A DNA stretch of 64,000 nt from Diphasiastrum complanatum (GCA_029204225.1 CM055098.1:19315303-19379302), one strand, 5' to 3'; shown: positions 34,561 through 46,790, counted from the stretch's first letter. Notes: generated by a model from the sequence alone, not told the origin. Translations and numbers: made by a program.

Positions 34561-34902
34561 TCAAAAAGTAAAAAGTGGAGGAAAATCCTGTTTGATGTGA
34601 GTTTGGCTCTCAACAGCAATACTTTTAACAACCACAATCCTTGTAGAGCGGCACATAGTCCTGGCCTTGTCACTTGTTAGGACTTTCGGAAATACAATGA
34701 TTGCCTCCACATAACATTTGATAGGAGGTTGTCCCCGAACTTGATTGGCAGAAACAGGCACTGGCTCACCCTCATACCCATCTATGTAATATACAGGTGC
34801 TTCATCGACATGGGGAGAGCGATCATATAGTGTTTCAGAAATTTCAAGTTCAGAATACAGCCTATCATGCAAGAACCAAAATCTAGATGACAATCTTTTC
34901 AA
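34561..34902 (-). CDS. Unrecognised coding-like open frame, antisense to the host gene
   Basis: 113 codons on the minus strand without low complexity: RFWFLHDRLYSELEISETL, APVYYIDGYEGEPVPVSA, GQPPIKCYVEAIIVFPKVL and CRSTRIVVVKSIAVESQ. The composition looks like a real soluble protein and the upstream end lacks a good ATG (starts at a TTG). I do not recognise the family. It may be an exon or captured fragment of another gene. Confidence 0.3.
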   Translation of the reverse strand: MKRLSSRFWFLHDRLYSELEISETLYDRSPHVDEAPVYYIDGYEGEPVPVSANQVRGQPPIKCYVEAIIVFPKVLTSDKARTMCRSTRIVVVKSIAVESQTHIKQDFPPLFTF

Positions 34903-35240
34903 GATCTGACATTTTTTTTTTCCCTAGAAAACCAGTGCCTTAAGGTAGAATATTTCATTATGTGTAGGAAGGCTAGCACCCACTTTCTCTAATCCCAACA
35001 AGTGTTGTAAAGTAAGTTATCAGAAAAAAGTGGGACAGAGTGAGATGATGGAGGACAGAGTGAGAGATAGCTTCAATGAATAAATGAGCCAACCAATGTC
35101 TTGTAGAACGATGATGCTTCTGGATGATACTTCTGGCTCGTCAGAAATTCTGAACCTAACTAGCTTTCTCCTCTATGCTACTCTGAGTTATCTTTGATAA
35201 ACCATATGCTTTTGCACATAGATGTAGCTCATTACTCCTC
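34903..35240. other. No gene recognised
   Basis: Intronic sequence with no clear motif. Confidence 0.35.
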
Positions 35241-35530
35241 AACCTTTCAAGGGAAACCTAACTTGGGTTTTACTTCAAATTACCCTCACTAATATTGCCA
35301 TGTTGGGTCCAAAGATATTTAGTAACGTATGAATCCTTGGGACCCCACTTAGCAGTCCATGAGTCCCATAATAACAAGGTTTTTGGAACCTTTCAGGGGA
35401 AACCTAACTTGGGTATTACTTCAAATTACCTTCATTAATATTGGCATGTTGGATCCAATGATTTTTAATAACGTATGAATCCTTTGGACCCCACTTAGCT
35501 GTCCATAAGTCCCATAACAGCAAGGTTTAA
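35241..35530 (+). repeat. Tandem duplication, unit 146 bp
   Basis: AACCTTTCAAGGGAAACCTA at 35241 and AACCTTTCAGGGGAAACCTA at 35387 begin two adjacent copies that remain about 90 percent alike to ...CCCATAA.A.CAAGG. Confidence 0.85.
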
Positions 35531-35563
35531 TTATTTATTCTTTATTGAGAGTCTGAGACTGAG

Positions 35564-36043
35564 TATAGAATAATAATCTATACACAACCAGGAACTTTGG
35601 CACTTTTTTAACGAGTCTCTTGTACACTGCAAATACCAAGTAGATGTATTATAATATCTGTTATATCCTTCTATCCATGAATATCACCCTTTGCATGCCC
35701 CTCTTTATTGAACTTCCATCAGACCTTTGAGGTCGCTTGAGCTCATCATGGGCAGGCTTTGGCCTTGTTGTTGGAAACATGTAGCCCATTCTGAATTGCA
35801 AATTCCAATAGACCTAGATTATTTTCTTCTATTCCAATGATATCACTCTTATGCTCATTGCAGTACACAGTATGAAATAAAAATTTATAGACCACTAGGA
35901 GATTTGGCACAGTTGTTGGGGTTGCAAATACTTTTTGAAGGTGATTTTAATTTCCTATATATGGCAATATCACCATTGTTATTATGCCTCTTCCTTTTAA
36001 ACTTCCACCAGATCTTTGAGGTTGCTTGACCCATTATTGGCAG
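35564..36043 (+). repeat. Diverged duplication that includes the splice acceptor
   Basis: The segment ending TTTGAGGTCGCTTGAGCTCATCATGGGCAG (35757) resembles that ending TTTGAGGTTGCTTGACCCATTATTGGCAG (36043), offset 286 bp, with further similarity upstream (AGTAT..AATAA...ATA.AC). The second copy is the acceptor of the 36044 exon; the first is a likely decoy. Confidence 0.6.
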
Positions 36044-36479
36044 GTTTCAAGTGACCAAACAGCAGCAGAGGTCACGCCAATCATGTTTGTTGACTATGAG
36101 ATTGAAACGAGATTCTTGCTTGTGGAGGAATTTCCAACTTTGGAAAGAGCGAACTTGCAAGCAAGCATTGTATCAGCAGGCAATTCTTAAAGCTCTTAAA
36201 TATGAAAGATGCAGAGTCTTGAAACACACATTCAGTAGCTTGCTGGAATTCAAAAAGCAGTGCCAGAACAAGCAAGAGTTCCATCTCTTTGCAAAACAGA
36301 AGATGCAGAACGTACACCTTAAGCTAATGTTAAAGGAATGGTTGAAACAATCACATATTTTATGTGATAAAAGAGTAAGGGTAGTTCTACTTCGGCAAAG
36401 TCATGAGCAGCGTATGTTGGCAATGGCTTTTGACAAATTGCGCTCCTTCACAGAATATAATTGGCATTTAAGAAGCCAG
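36044..36479 (+). CDS. Sfi1-type gene, large exon
   Basis: The acceptor is TATTGGCAG and the donor AGCCAG|GTGAAA. It enters with the last base of a codon and leaves in phase 0. The 145 codons hold about five repeats: DSCLWRNFQLWKERT, RCRVLKHTFSSLLEF (Trp lost), NVHLKLMLKEWLKQ, RMLAMAFDKLRSF and a further LRQSHEQ stretch. Spacing of about 25-33 residues fits Sfi1 repeats. Its entry phase does not fit the exon at 4120. Confidence 0.75.
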
Positions 36480-36606
36480 GTGAAAGAAGAATTGTGTTAG
36501 ATTGTTTAGATTTGGAATTGCCTGAAGTTAAGCTATTCAGAATATGCTCATCTCTCAAGATGGTTGTAGAGGCCAGTTTAAATTTTTTGTTCTGCATTCC
36601 TTTCAG

Positions 36607-36699
36607 GTGATGCAAGGTTTCCATAAACATCTATACGCAAAAAAGATGGATAAAGCATCATCTTGGCATAAAAATCAGCTTGTTGGAATGTCTTTAAAT
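36607..36699 (+). CDS. Sfi1-type gene, exon
   Basis: The acceptor is TTCCTTTCAG and the donor AAT|GTAAGT. It spans 31 codons in phase 0-0 and encodes VMQGFHKHLYAKKMDKASSW, one repeat. Confidence 0.7.
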
Positions 36700-36888
36700 G
36701 TAAGTTGTATGCAAGCACATTGTCCTTTTTCTCATTCATGCCCTATTTAATTATCATCCTCTTCCTTTTTCGACTAGGCTACTCAAACTTTTTCTGTTGA
36801 ACAGTTCTGATAGGGAGTCTTCTCGCTGATTCACAACATCACATCATCGGAGGATCCATATTAATGGTTTTTTCCTTGTGTATTACAG

Positions 36889-37001
36889 CAATGGTACAAG
36901 GTAGTGAAAAGGACGCAGATTCTGAAAGCTGGAATCATGAAATTGCAGTTTAGATCCCTGTCAAGGATGTACCATAAATGGCGATCTTTCTTTTCTCACC
37001 A
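36889..37001 (+). CDS. Sfi1-type gene, exon
   Basis: The acceptor is TGTATTACAG and the donor CACCA|GTAAGA. It enters in phase 0 and leaves after two codon bases. It encodes QWYKVVKRTQIL, then MKLQFRSLSRMYHKWRSFF. The split codon CA|G joins in phase to the exon at 52636. Confidence 0.7.
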
Positions 37002-38401
37002 GTAAGAAGTCCCTCGATTGACTTTGTAAAAATTACTGAAATACAAGCTCAAATGTTTCTTGTTCATCCACTGAATTTTCCCAAATGTACACCTCAAGAG
37101 AAGCTGGGGTAGAAAAATCTATTGCATTACTACCTTACAATGGAAGAAAATATGTATGCCTATAACACTTGTAATTGCCTCAAATCCTTGGGACCATAAG
37201 CATGGTGTCTAGGTTGTTGTCAGCTCCTTCTTATCTTTCCTTCAACGGCCTTGGCCACTCAAATAGCATTGCATCAATTTGCATGCATATGTTTTTCAGC
37301 AGAGGATAGGTTATGAACTATAAGGATTAGCTGCATTGAAAACTTACCTTGTCTACTACAAATCATATTATATTGCATCATTATTATGTCAATCTCAATC
37401 TTAAGAAGGCCAGTAGGTATTCTTGAGTGTGCAACACACTGTACATATCAAACAAAGTATTTTTAACTGGTTGCTCCCCCTTACAGTCTAGTGAAGGGGG
37501 TCACACCTTCGATATATGGGATATTCACAAGTATTTGGAGTCGATGATTTTTATGCTTTTCAACAGGTCCTAAATCCTAAAAACAAATTTCATCAGGCTT
37601 AAATGTTCCCAGGTGAAAGCTTTTTTCAAGTAGACACTGACTTAAAACCGGAAATGAATCTCTTGTTTGCAAAATAATTCTCTGACTGAACGATATTAAC
37701 AACTATAGTACATGCTATCGATTTGAATTTATCCTTATCAGAAACCCCTAAACTTATTTTTTTTTCTCCGTTTCTTTCCCTTCTATTCATCTTGTACCGT
37801 TTCATCTTAGCTTAGTTACTTTGGCTTATCTTATGAGGAGGTGTTTTCTTTTCTTTGTGCAACAATTGGTGCTCATTCTTGCCATCTTTGTTCAGCAGAA
37901 TAGCTAGTTACCAGCCAAACTTTCGTTTCTAGAGTCAAATTGAAAAACTGTCACATTTCCATGATAAATTTTTTGCCCTTATTTTGTCATGCATTTCCAA
38001 CACAGCATGCTATTGTGATCACCTTCATCCACTTGTGAGTTGGTAGCGATACTTTGCATGGTTATATTATCATCATTTACATCTTAATTTCCTTGGACCT
38101 ACCTGTCATTAAGATGTAGATATCCAAACGTTTAGGTTGATATATTGCATGTGATCTCCTTTTAAAGCGAAATGATGACCCTTGTTCGTAGTTGTGGTGA
38201 GCACTGACTTTGCACTTCACCTATATAGTGGCATTGGTCTCTGCCTGGTGTTGCCCTTCGTGAAACTGCTGACCACATCTCTCTTTATTGGTGCCAAAAG
38301 GTGTTGCACTTGATTTCTGTAGTCTTGCACAATACTTGTAATACAAATTTATATAGTAATGTGATGTAGATGTAAAAAAGAAGTAGCCATGGCTAGCCGA
38401 A

Positions 38402-41400
38402 TCATGATGTAGAGGGAACATCTACAATGATATCCGTGATAGAGGAAATAACCAAAGCCATGAGGGCTCGAGCCTGATCTGCCAATAATGGTGTGTGATA
38501 AAAGACATCAATAGGCTCCCATGTGGCCTCCTCAACAGGACGACCATCCCACTGTACCAAAAACTGAACCTGTCAAGGGCGCCAACTATGCTCAAGACGA
38601 ACCTGGTGAATGGCAGCTGGTAAGAAAGGGAAAAGCTCAGGATCTGTAGGAAATGCGAGATTGCGAGGTAAGGTATCTCACGCGTGGCGCGTGCAAAAGC
38701 AGGTAGTTGTAAACGATATGTAACAGGATTGAGGCACTCTAGAATACGATGAGGCCCATAATAACGTGGTGCAAGCTTCTCAGTAGAAACACGGCCCTGA
38801 ACAAAATGATGTCGCGCAAAACGTAGCCGAAGATAAACCATATCACCAACTTGAAACTCGACATGACAACGATGGCGATTAACAGAAGTCTGATAGCGCT
38901 GTTGGACATGCTATAAATGAGTAGTAGCCCTAGCAATAAGCTCTCGAGCACCTAATAAGAAAGAAGCAATGGTGACTGGTGTATCATCAGGACGAAGCGG
39001 CACCCCTGGCAAACGAGGAGCATACCCATGAGCCAATAAGAAAGGAGAAACTCCAGTGCTAGTACTAACAGAGCTTTCATAGCTATACTCTGCCAAACAT
39101 AAATGTTGATCCCAATCCTTCTTTGAAGGAGAAACAAAATGCCGAAGATAATCCTCAAGGATCTGGTTAAGGACCTCAGTCTGACCATTAGAAGTAGAAT
39201 GATAAGCAATACCCTTGAGAAGTTGTACATCTAAAATACGCATAAGCTCTGTCCAAAAAGTAGATGTAAACTTACTATCCCGATCAAAAAGGATAGTACG
39301 TGGAAAACCATGCAGCCGAAAAATCTCTAATATAAAAAGGCGTGCGCACTGCTCAGCTGTAATAGTATTGCGGACCGATATAAAATGTGCTTGTCTCGAG
39401 AACCGACCTACCAACACCATACATGAGTCATTACCACGCTGGGTATGAGGAAGGCCAAGGATAAAGTCCATAGAAATGTCTATCCACTGGCGATGAGGAA
39501 TGGGCCAACTCTGGAGCAAACCAGTGGACTTAGCATGGGAATATTTATTATGGGCACAAAAGCTACACTCATGGATACGATGTGCTAGCTCAGACTTCAT
39601 GGATGGCCATTAGAAATAGTCCTTAAGACGTGCATAAGACTTTTAAACCCAAAATGGCCAACAATAGGAGAAGCATGAGCATCAGACAACAACTAAGAAC
39701 GAATGGATAGAGAACTAGGAATACACAAAGCACCATAATGACATAAACGATCATCAACAACAATATAAACATGGAATTTTCGATATGAAGGAAGTGGATC
39801 AGAACGATAAACATCACAAAAGTCATGACAAGTCAAATATGTAGCCGGTAAATCATCAAACCAAGAAGGAACAGAAGCAACAAGACTATGTAACAAAGCA
39901 GGAAGACAATTTAAAGCATCAACTACCGTGTTTGACTTTCCTGGACGATACAAAATGTCAAAATGGAAAGACTATAAAAACTGTCATCAACGATACTGAC
40001 GATCACTAAAATCATGCTGAGAAAAGAGATAATAAAGAGATTGATGATCAGTAATAATGTCAAAAGGAACATGATACAAATAATGGCACCACTTCTTGAG
40101 AGCATGGATAACATCAAGTAGCTCTTTCTCATGAACAGAGTAATGTTGCTCATAAGAGCGCAAACGACGAGACTCATAAGCAATGACACACTCAGACTGA
40201 CGAAGAAGAGCACCTAGACCAACAAAACTAGCATCAGTCTCAACAATAAACCTCTGATCATACTATGACAAACACATAACGGCGACAGAAACGATGGCAT
40301 GACGTAAAGCATCAAAAGCAGTCTAACACTCAGGAGTCCAAACAAATGTATGAGACTTTTTCAACAAAGAATGAAGCAGGGCAACCACAGTGGCAAAATA
40401 CTTAACAGGACAACGAAGATGGGTAGCCATACTTAAAAACATACGAACAGAATGAACGTCGGTTGGAACAAGCCAATCCTCAATATCAAGACGAATACGA
40501 CCATGATAAACAAGAAAACCCAAAAGCTCAATCTCAGCAACAGCAAAGGAACATTTCGACAATTTAGCAAACAATTGATGCTTAACCAGTAACTCAAACA
40601 CAGAAGAGAGATGTGACACATGGTCAAACAAAGAAGTACTAAGAACAAGAATGATATCAAAATAAACTAAAGCACAAACACCAAGAAGAGGACGTAAAAC
40701 ATTATTCATAGCATTTTGAAACGTAGGTGGACCATTCTCAACACCATTCTCAAGCACACAAAAATCATACAAACCTAAGTGAGTACGAAACACAGTCTTA
40801 TGCTCATCAGAAGGATGCATCCTAATCTGGTAGTATCCAAAACAAAGGTCAATCTTGGAAAAGATAGAAGAAGTGCCAAGATGATCAAAAAGCTCATCCA
40901 TGTGAGGAATAGGATACTGATTACGGATTGCAAGCTTGTTCAAAGCATGGTAGTCAATGCAGAGGCGTTTGGTCCCATTTTTTTTAGCAACAAGAAGAAC
41001 AGGGGCACCAAAGGGACTATAGGGACTAAGTACAATGAGGCCTTGACGTATAAGAGAAGCAATCTGGAGTTGAACCTCATCACATTCGACTTTAGACATA
41101 CAATATGGTGCACGAGAAGGTGGGGTGGCACTAGGAATAAGATCAATATGGTGATTGACATCACGTAATGGTGGCAGAGATGTAGGTTCTAAAAAGACAA
41201 CAGAATATCTATGCAATAAGTTAGAAATCACCTGAGGAAGAGGACCCATGGATGGTGAAGCGAAGCAGCAACTGATGTACTCTGAATGGAAAGAAGAGCT
41301 GCACCCTGAGCCTTTGCAAGCTACGCATAAACTGCTTCCCGATAACCAACTGATAGTCACCCTGGGAATCAATACCATCAAGTGAATGATGTTGACCAAC

Positions 41401-41560
41401 ATGAGTAAAGGAAAGTGTCTGCTGAGATAGATCCACAACAACAGTACCAAGTGAGGAGAACGAGTCTGCACCAAAAATAATGTCATAGTGCTCTAGAGGA
41501 ATGAGGAATGATGTAGAAATCTGCTTGACCAAAAAAGTCACCAATGCGATAATCCAAGCC
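38402..41560 (-). pseudogene. Minus-strand Gypsy pol (protease to integrase)
   Basis: Order on the minus strand is protease tail (HYDIIFGADSFSSLG), RT (APVLLVAKKNGTKRLCIDYH, FSKIDLCFGYYQIRM, ALVYFDIILVLS), RNase H (YRPGKSNTVVDALN) and integrase (MDFILGLPHTQRGNDSCMV, LFDRDSKFTSTFW, STSNGQTEVLNQILED). The integrase ends near 38402. The RT box is YFDI where YFDD is required, SGYHQ has become FGYYQ, and stops break RNase H. It is dead. Confidence 0.85.
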
Positions 41561-41605
41561 CTGAAACATCTGAGAACTAAGAAAGGAATGAGAGCTAACT
41601 TACGA

Positions 41606-41907
41606 ACAAGACCACAATTATGCTATGGCTGATCTATGAAAGCAGGACATACGCAGGAATTAGTCTAGAAATCAAGAAAGAGAGCTTATTGAGACTAAAG
41701 AGGAGAGAGATCAATATCATAGCTGAATAACAAATGACACAGAAAGACCCAAATGTAAATAATGAATAATAAGGCCCAAAGCCAACCATAAAGTCTAAGT
41801 GTCCATAATGAATAAAAAAGGGCCCAAGGCCTGCTTATGCATAAAGTAAAGTAAATGTAAATGGACGTGGCGAATGTAATGAGCTGAGTCCATAACTCTC
41901 CCCGACA
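41606..41907 (-). repeat. LTR joined directly to the Gypsy protease
   Basis: On the minus strand it begins TGTCGGGGAGAGTTATGG at 41907 and runs to GTCTTGTTCGTAA near 41606. There, instead of a primer-binding site, the text passes straight into protease coding sequence (LVRKLALIP). PBS, leader and gag are missing. Related LTR pieces lie at 33316-33773 and 48740-48872. Confidence 0.65.
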
Positions 41908-42239
41908 CAAAAAAAAGACCCAATATCCACGTGTAGCTGGGAATGAGTATCAAAGCACATATGAGCAACACTGAAGTATATGGCGGCAACATCCCCAAAA
42001 ACTATCCAAGAGAGGAGAAGGAACTCTCTCAAGGTACCTTGATGGACTCGGAACACCAGAACAAAGTGGCAACTCAGCATTGGAGACCAAGCGCTATGGA
42101 GCAACCCGAAATGACGAGGAACCAGAAGATCACCTGAACAAACAGTAGCTGGAACGAAGGCAATAACCCAATCCATCAGGATATGCCAAGCCTGAGAATG
42201 AGCAACAATCCAAGGAACAGATAGAGAGCCACATGCATA
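41908..42239. other. No gene recognised
   Basis: Short unassigned stretch between the Gypsy LTR and the LINE tail. Confidence 0.3.
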
Positions 42240-44400
42240 ATCATAGAAAGAAAGAAAGAAAGAAATCTTTATTAACGTCTTTTGGGCACCCGTGGGTGCA
42301 TAAGACCAAAAAGAAAATATGTACAAGCAACAGTGGGAGCATCATCCATAGGAGGACGTGGCCGTAAAATGCTATAAACTAGATACGAATGAAAGTAGAA
42401 CAAAGCATAAGTGAAATAAGCCCACAACCCGGGCCAGGTATAATAGAAGAACTACAGAAAAAGTACCAATGCCCACAACCCGGGCCAGGTGGAGAATAAT
42501 TACATATCAGCGAAAGTAAGTGTGAAGTGTTCGCTGAGTGGACCGTACAGTGGGCCCCGATGGAGGCGAGTGCCGACTACATCTGGGCTTTTTCCGCGAT
42601 GGCACAGCGATAGGAATCTCATCATTGGAGTCGTGAGCATGTGCTCGAGTCCGAAAGAAGCCAGTGAGAAGCAGCTGCCGGGAGTCTAACCCAAGTGATT
42701 TGGTACAGGCAGATGAGACCGACAGAGAGTAAGCATCTCACGAACAAGAAGTCCCAAGCAACGAGCATCCGGATAGGAGACAAAACTGCGAAGTGTATGC
42801 GAGCCATCGTGAAAGAGACAATAATACCTCCCCCGTATCTCATAATACAACGGACATCTGAGGAGAAAATGGGCTTCATCTTCCACCTCCTGCAACGAGC
42901 ACAAGCGACATAGACGACGCTCCCGGGGGATATCCCATGCACGACCGGCCTCAATAGCAAGCTGATGAGAGAAAATGCAGACCTGCCCAAGATGATAGTG
43001 CAGGCCGTGTGATAGGGGTTGTGAGAGAAAAACCGGCAACAATGGCAAACCAAAAGGATCTAGAGAGAGGAAGTGTGTCTGGTAATAGCTCAGTTGAATA
43101 CGGGAAGGTGGGAGGGAGCTCCAAGTCTGCTGCATATATCGGCGGAATAAATAGCCTCGGATATATGAATGCGTACCATGAGGAAGATCCATGACAGAGA
43201 TGCCCATATGTCGTAGAATTCAGATGCCTGCTGGTACCAGGATAGCTTGGCATGGGAATCAGCTAGGACACGTGAAGAAGTAACCGCAGCAACTATGTAT
43301 CTATCCGGGTGCGATGCACGAATCTCCTGAATCCGCTGAAGAAAAAGAACAAGGCGGAAAAAGCCCTCAAGGATGATCGGAGGAGTAGCAAACTCAGCAC
43401 ATAGGATATCATGAGGGGTGGTAGTCTTGGCACGTATCATGCGACACATAGTGGCCTGAATGCGGGAAATGCCTGCCCAGTCCCGGAGAGAAAGTCCTGG
43501 CAACCAAATCTCGGAGGCATACATCACTGCTGGAACCACCTGTGTGTGAAACAACTGGCATCTAGTAGCTGGATTAAAAATATGATTCAAAGCCAAGCTG
43601 ACGTAGTCTGCTGATCAAAAGATGACGGGGAACAGTATCAAAGGCCTTAGAGAGACCAATGAAACAAGCAAATACCTTCTTGCCCATATGCTTTGCCTCC
43701 TCAATGATAGTACATAGAGTGAGGACATGATCAAGAGTGCTATAACCTCGGCGGAAGCCAGCCTGGCCAGTCGCATATAATAGTCGAGAATCAGCCTCTG
43801 CCGTAACGAAGTTCTGGAGAATAGTGGCGTACAACTTGGCCATGGTATGACCAATCATAATCGTGCGATAGTTGTGGACATTCATGGCTTCGCCTGCTTT
43901 AAGAATGTTATGAAGGAGATTGGTGGCCCAAGGTATGGGGAAACCATCAACGACAGAGCGGTTGAAACAGCGGGCCAGGAAAGGGGAGGCGAGTTTGGCA
44001 ATTGGTTTGAGGAGCTCAGCTGAAAGGAGGTCAATGTCAGAAGCACGATGTTCTTGAGTTTGCAGATGGTGGCTTCAACCATGTCAGGAGAAAAGAGGTC
44101 ACAGTGGGTAGGACGAGAAGAAAGAGAGATGGAAGGGTGAGCAGTTGTATATAGGTTGGTTGCATAGTCGACCCAGGATTAAAGAGGGATGGGTGCAATG
44201 GATAGGGGCTTATGAAGAAAGATCTTCCAAAAAGTAGTCGAGGAAGCAGAGTGGAGGGAGCGAAGGAGGTAGGAGGAACGGGAAGAAAAGTAGGCCACTT
44301 TTTTTTTGCGGAGAAGGGAACGAAGCTGCTTTTATGCGGAAGAAGACAGTGTAGAATTGGAGAATTTGAGGAACTCGACATATTTCTGGAAGAAAGAACA
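42240..44400 (-). mobile_element. LINE copy 2: keeps both ends, lacks RT catalytic core
   Basis: The minus strand carries the RT entry (NYRTIMIGHTMAKLYATIL, GQAGFRRGYSTLDHVLTL, KAFDTVPRHLL). It then jumps at about 43590 to NHIFNPATRCQLFHTQVVPA, SEIWLPGLSLRDW and a C-terminal zinc-binding segment RLCRLCSLQEVEDEAHFLL. The YADD part seen in copy 1 is deleted. The 3' end is AATAAAGATTTCTTTCTTTC, a (TTTC)n tail instead of poly(A). It inserted into a Gypsy gag at about 44400. Confidence 0.78.
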
Positions 44401-45081
44401 GTCGTTGGCTTGGAGCCTGCTCCTTTCTCACGAAAGGCCTAAGGCTCTCACGCAAGCCCTCCACAAACTGGAATACTTGCAAAAACATTGGCACTTCTTC
44501 TGGTATCCGCATCGGTGCTTCTCTGCACTTGTCCGCATATTCCTGTACGGACGCATTGCCTTGTTTGAGGCTTGACCATGCTTGCATCGCCTGGTTTTTC
44601 TCATCTAATACCCAATTCTCAGCGAACATCCGCTTGAACTGATCCCAAGTTACAAGCACCAAATTATCCTTCTCAATTTTATGCCACCAGCGTTGTGCCA
44701 TCTCTTGCAAGCGATATGTGGCTTCTGCAATCTTCTGTTCATCATCATCAATACCACACATCTAAAAAGCCTTTTCCCACTTCTGAATCCAATTCTCGAC
44801 TGCATCGTGTTGCGTACTGCAACTGCTCTTGTGTATTTTGGCAGTTTCAAATCTTTAATTGTGGGCATCCGCATCTTTGATGGTTGTTCGGCTTCTTTCT
44901 CAACTGTCACAAGCTCAACGGCTACCATAGCTGTTCCACTAACCCTTTCAGGTTTCTGTGGAGATTTAGCCGACTTTAGTTGGTTGAGAATTTGTTGTAA
45001 AATCACCTCCATGGCATCCACCTTGGTTGTCACTTCTTCGATTCTCAAGATTTCTGTGCTTGCACCTCCTAATGGATCCAT
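44400..45081 (-). pseudogene. Gypsy gag, truncated by LINE
   Basis: Starts MDPLGGASTEILRIEE with a coiled N-terminus (VDAMEVILQQILNQL), then shifts frame near 44790 into MAQRWWHKIEKDNLV, TWDQFKRMFAENWV and LRESLRPFVRKEQ. This is the standard retrotransposon Gag capsid region. It ends where the LINE begins, so zinc knuckle and pol are lost. Confidence 0.75.
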
Positions 45082-45690
45082 ATTTGCAATGTTGGAGGCT
45101 GTCCACTTGTTTAGAAGTCGAAATTACCGGCAAAAATGAGTTTTTCTCCTTGTATTTTGGCCCAAAAATCAGACCAACTTTGGACTGCAATAACTTTTCC
45201 GTGACTTGGACTTTTCCTGAGCGGTCAATTTGTAGTAGGTTGCCCTCCTTCTGGCTTTCCAATGAACCCTTAACAGTCCGGTTTAGGCTAGGATTGCCCA
45301 ATCATCAAGCAATTTCTTCTCAGCTGGTTTTGCACCTATGTATGAGAACCAAATTTTGAAAAAAAAAAACCATAGGACTCCGTTTTCTTTGCTGTAAATT
45401 GCATACAACAGCCCTTGAGGTCTGCCTAGAAGGCTCCCAAAATTTGAGGATGATCCAAGAACCGGCTACAAGAAAATTCTCAAAATCGCTTGGATTTTGC
45501 TGCTGGGGTTGGTGTTTGTGACTAATCTATTGTGCCTTGGCAATAGGAACAGTTTGCAGCAGATCCCATAGCCATCTGAGCTCTCAATCAAAAGTAATAA
45601 GCAAAAAACTCCCTTTTCTCTCTCAAGAACGTTTTTGTTTTGTGCTGTCCCAAGCTTTCAAAACTTGCAAACCCTTGCTCTGATACCAAA
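45082..45690 (-). other. Gypsy leader and primer-binding site
   Basis: Leader of the gag at 45081. The minus strand carries TGGTATCAGAGCAA (45676-45689), an initiator tRNA-Met type site next to the LTR edge at 45691. Confidence 0.6.
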
Positions 45691-46170
45691 TGTCAGACTC
45701 CCTCTCTGATCTTCTCTTCAAACCTTGCTAATTTCTTGCACATACAAGCATCAAATTACTTCTAACACAAGATGGAGCTAGCTGCCTTGTCTCCTCCCAG
45801 CCTTTGCTGCATAGATTATGATCTAGAATGCCTCTCTCTAGGCTCACTTATCCAAAATCCTCAAGCACCCCTTAACCCTGACCCTTCCTAAATCTCGACA
45901 CATGGCCAACTCCATGCACAGTCGACACTTGCCACTTGGCAATACCCTGACACATAGGCAAGTGAGTAGGTTGACATGTGTCACTCATCCATTGGACCAA
46001 ATGTCCCAGTGGGCATGTGACATGTGTCATGTTTGATCGGTCAACCCTGACATGTGTCACTCATTCACTGGACCCAGTGTCCCAGTGAGCATATGACATG
46101 TGTCACGTTCACTAGTCATCCAGCCACTCCGAATTAATGACCCTGTACCCTATACCCAAGCAACATGCAA
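45691..46170 (-). repeat. LTR with internal tandem repeat
   Basis: The edge next to the PBS is GAGTCTGACA on the minus strand. Two copies of a roughly 85-bp unit (GACATGTGTCACTCAT.CA.TGGACC...TGTCCCAGTG..CAT.TGACATGTGTCA) lie at about 45970-46100. The far LTR border is not clear. Confidence 0.5.
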
Positions 46171-46172
46171 CT

Positions 46173-46790
46173 CTAAGGCTCAGAAACATCATTAACAACT
46201 TTATTTACATTTCTGTTACAAAGGTCACCACAGGCCGGTGACTTAGCCATTTCTGTATTTACAAGAAGTACATCTATAAGTAAAAACAGTAAACAACCGG
46301 GACAGGGAGTAAAAGCTGTAACAGTATCGCTAGCAATGTGTGAATCAACCTCATGTGAATCGCTAGAAATGTGTGACTCTATCTCTAGTTGTCCTGCACA
46401 AGAAAATGGAACCTCGCATATGGAAGAATGCTCACGAGAGGAATCAGAAGGAGTAGAACTCTCAAGACCTATAATACCACTCGTAAGAGCGACAGGAGGA
46501 ACAATTACAGAATTATCATCGGAAAATATAAGAAGGCGAAGTACTGGTAGAAAGTCATGCCACTCAAAGATAGGCGTATGAGAATGGACATAGTCAAACC
46601 ACTTCGACCTAGCAGAACCCTTTAAGAGAAAAATTGCATCAAGAATCTTATTAGGACCTAGACAAGTTGGCCGAGAAGTATCAAAGTAATACTGAAGACA
46701 TGTGAGCCATTTGTCGAACATATGTTCAGATGGTATATCACTATTAAAAACAAAAAGATAATCTAAAGGGGATAGAGATCGAAAATCAGA
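46173..46790 (-). pseudogene. Gypsy-like gag fragment
   Basis: The minus strand reads HMFDKWLTCLQYYFDTSRP, ILDAIFLLKGSARSKWFDY and HTPIFEWHDFLPVLRL, a capsid-type Gag pattern (FL.G.A..WF....... W..F). Ser/Glu-rich text follows to a stop at 46173. Isolated; no zinc knuckle. Confidence 0.5.

Larger units (their letters stand above)
4177..36043 (+). other. Giant transposon-filled intron (or introns) of the Sfi1-type gene
   Basis: About 31.9 kb separates the phase-0 donor at 4177 (GTAAGT) from the acceptor TATTGGCAG at 36043. The space is largely LTR retrotransposon, LINE, SINE and hAT-derived sequence, listed separately. Because 36044 needs two bases from the preceding exon, this is likely two introns with an unseen exon between them, unless the acceptor is the in-phase CAG at 36062. 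Confidence 0.6.
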
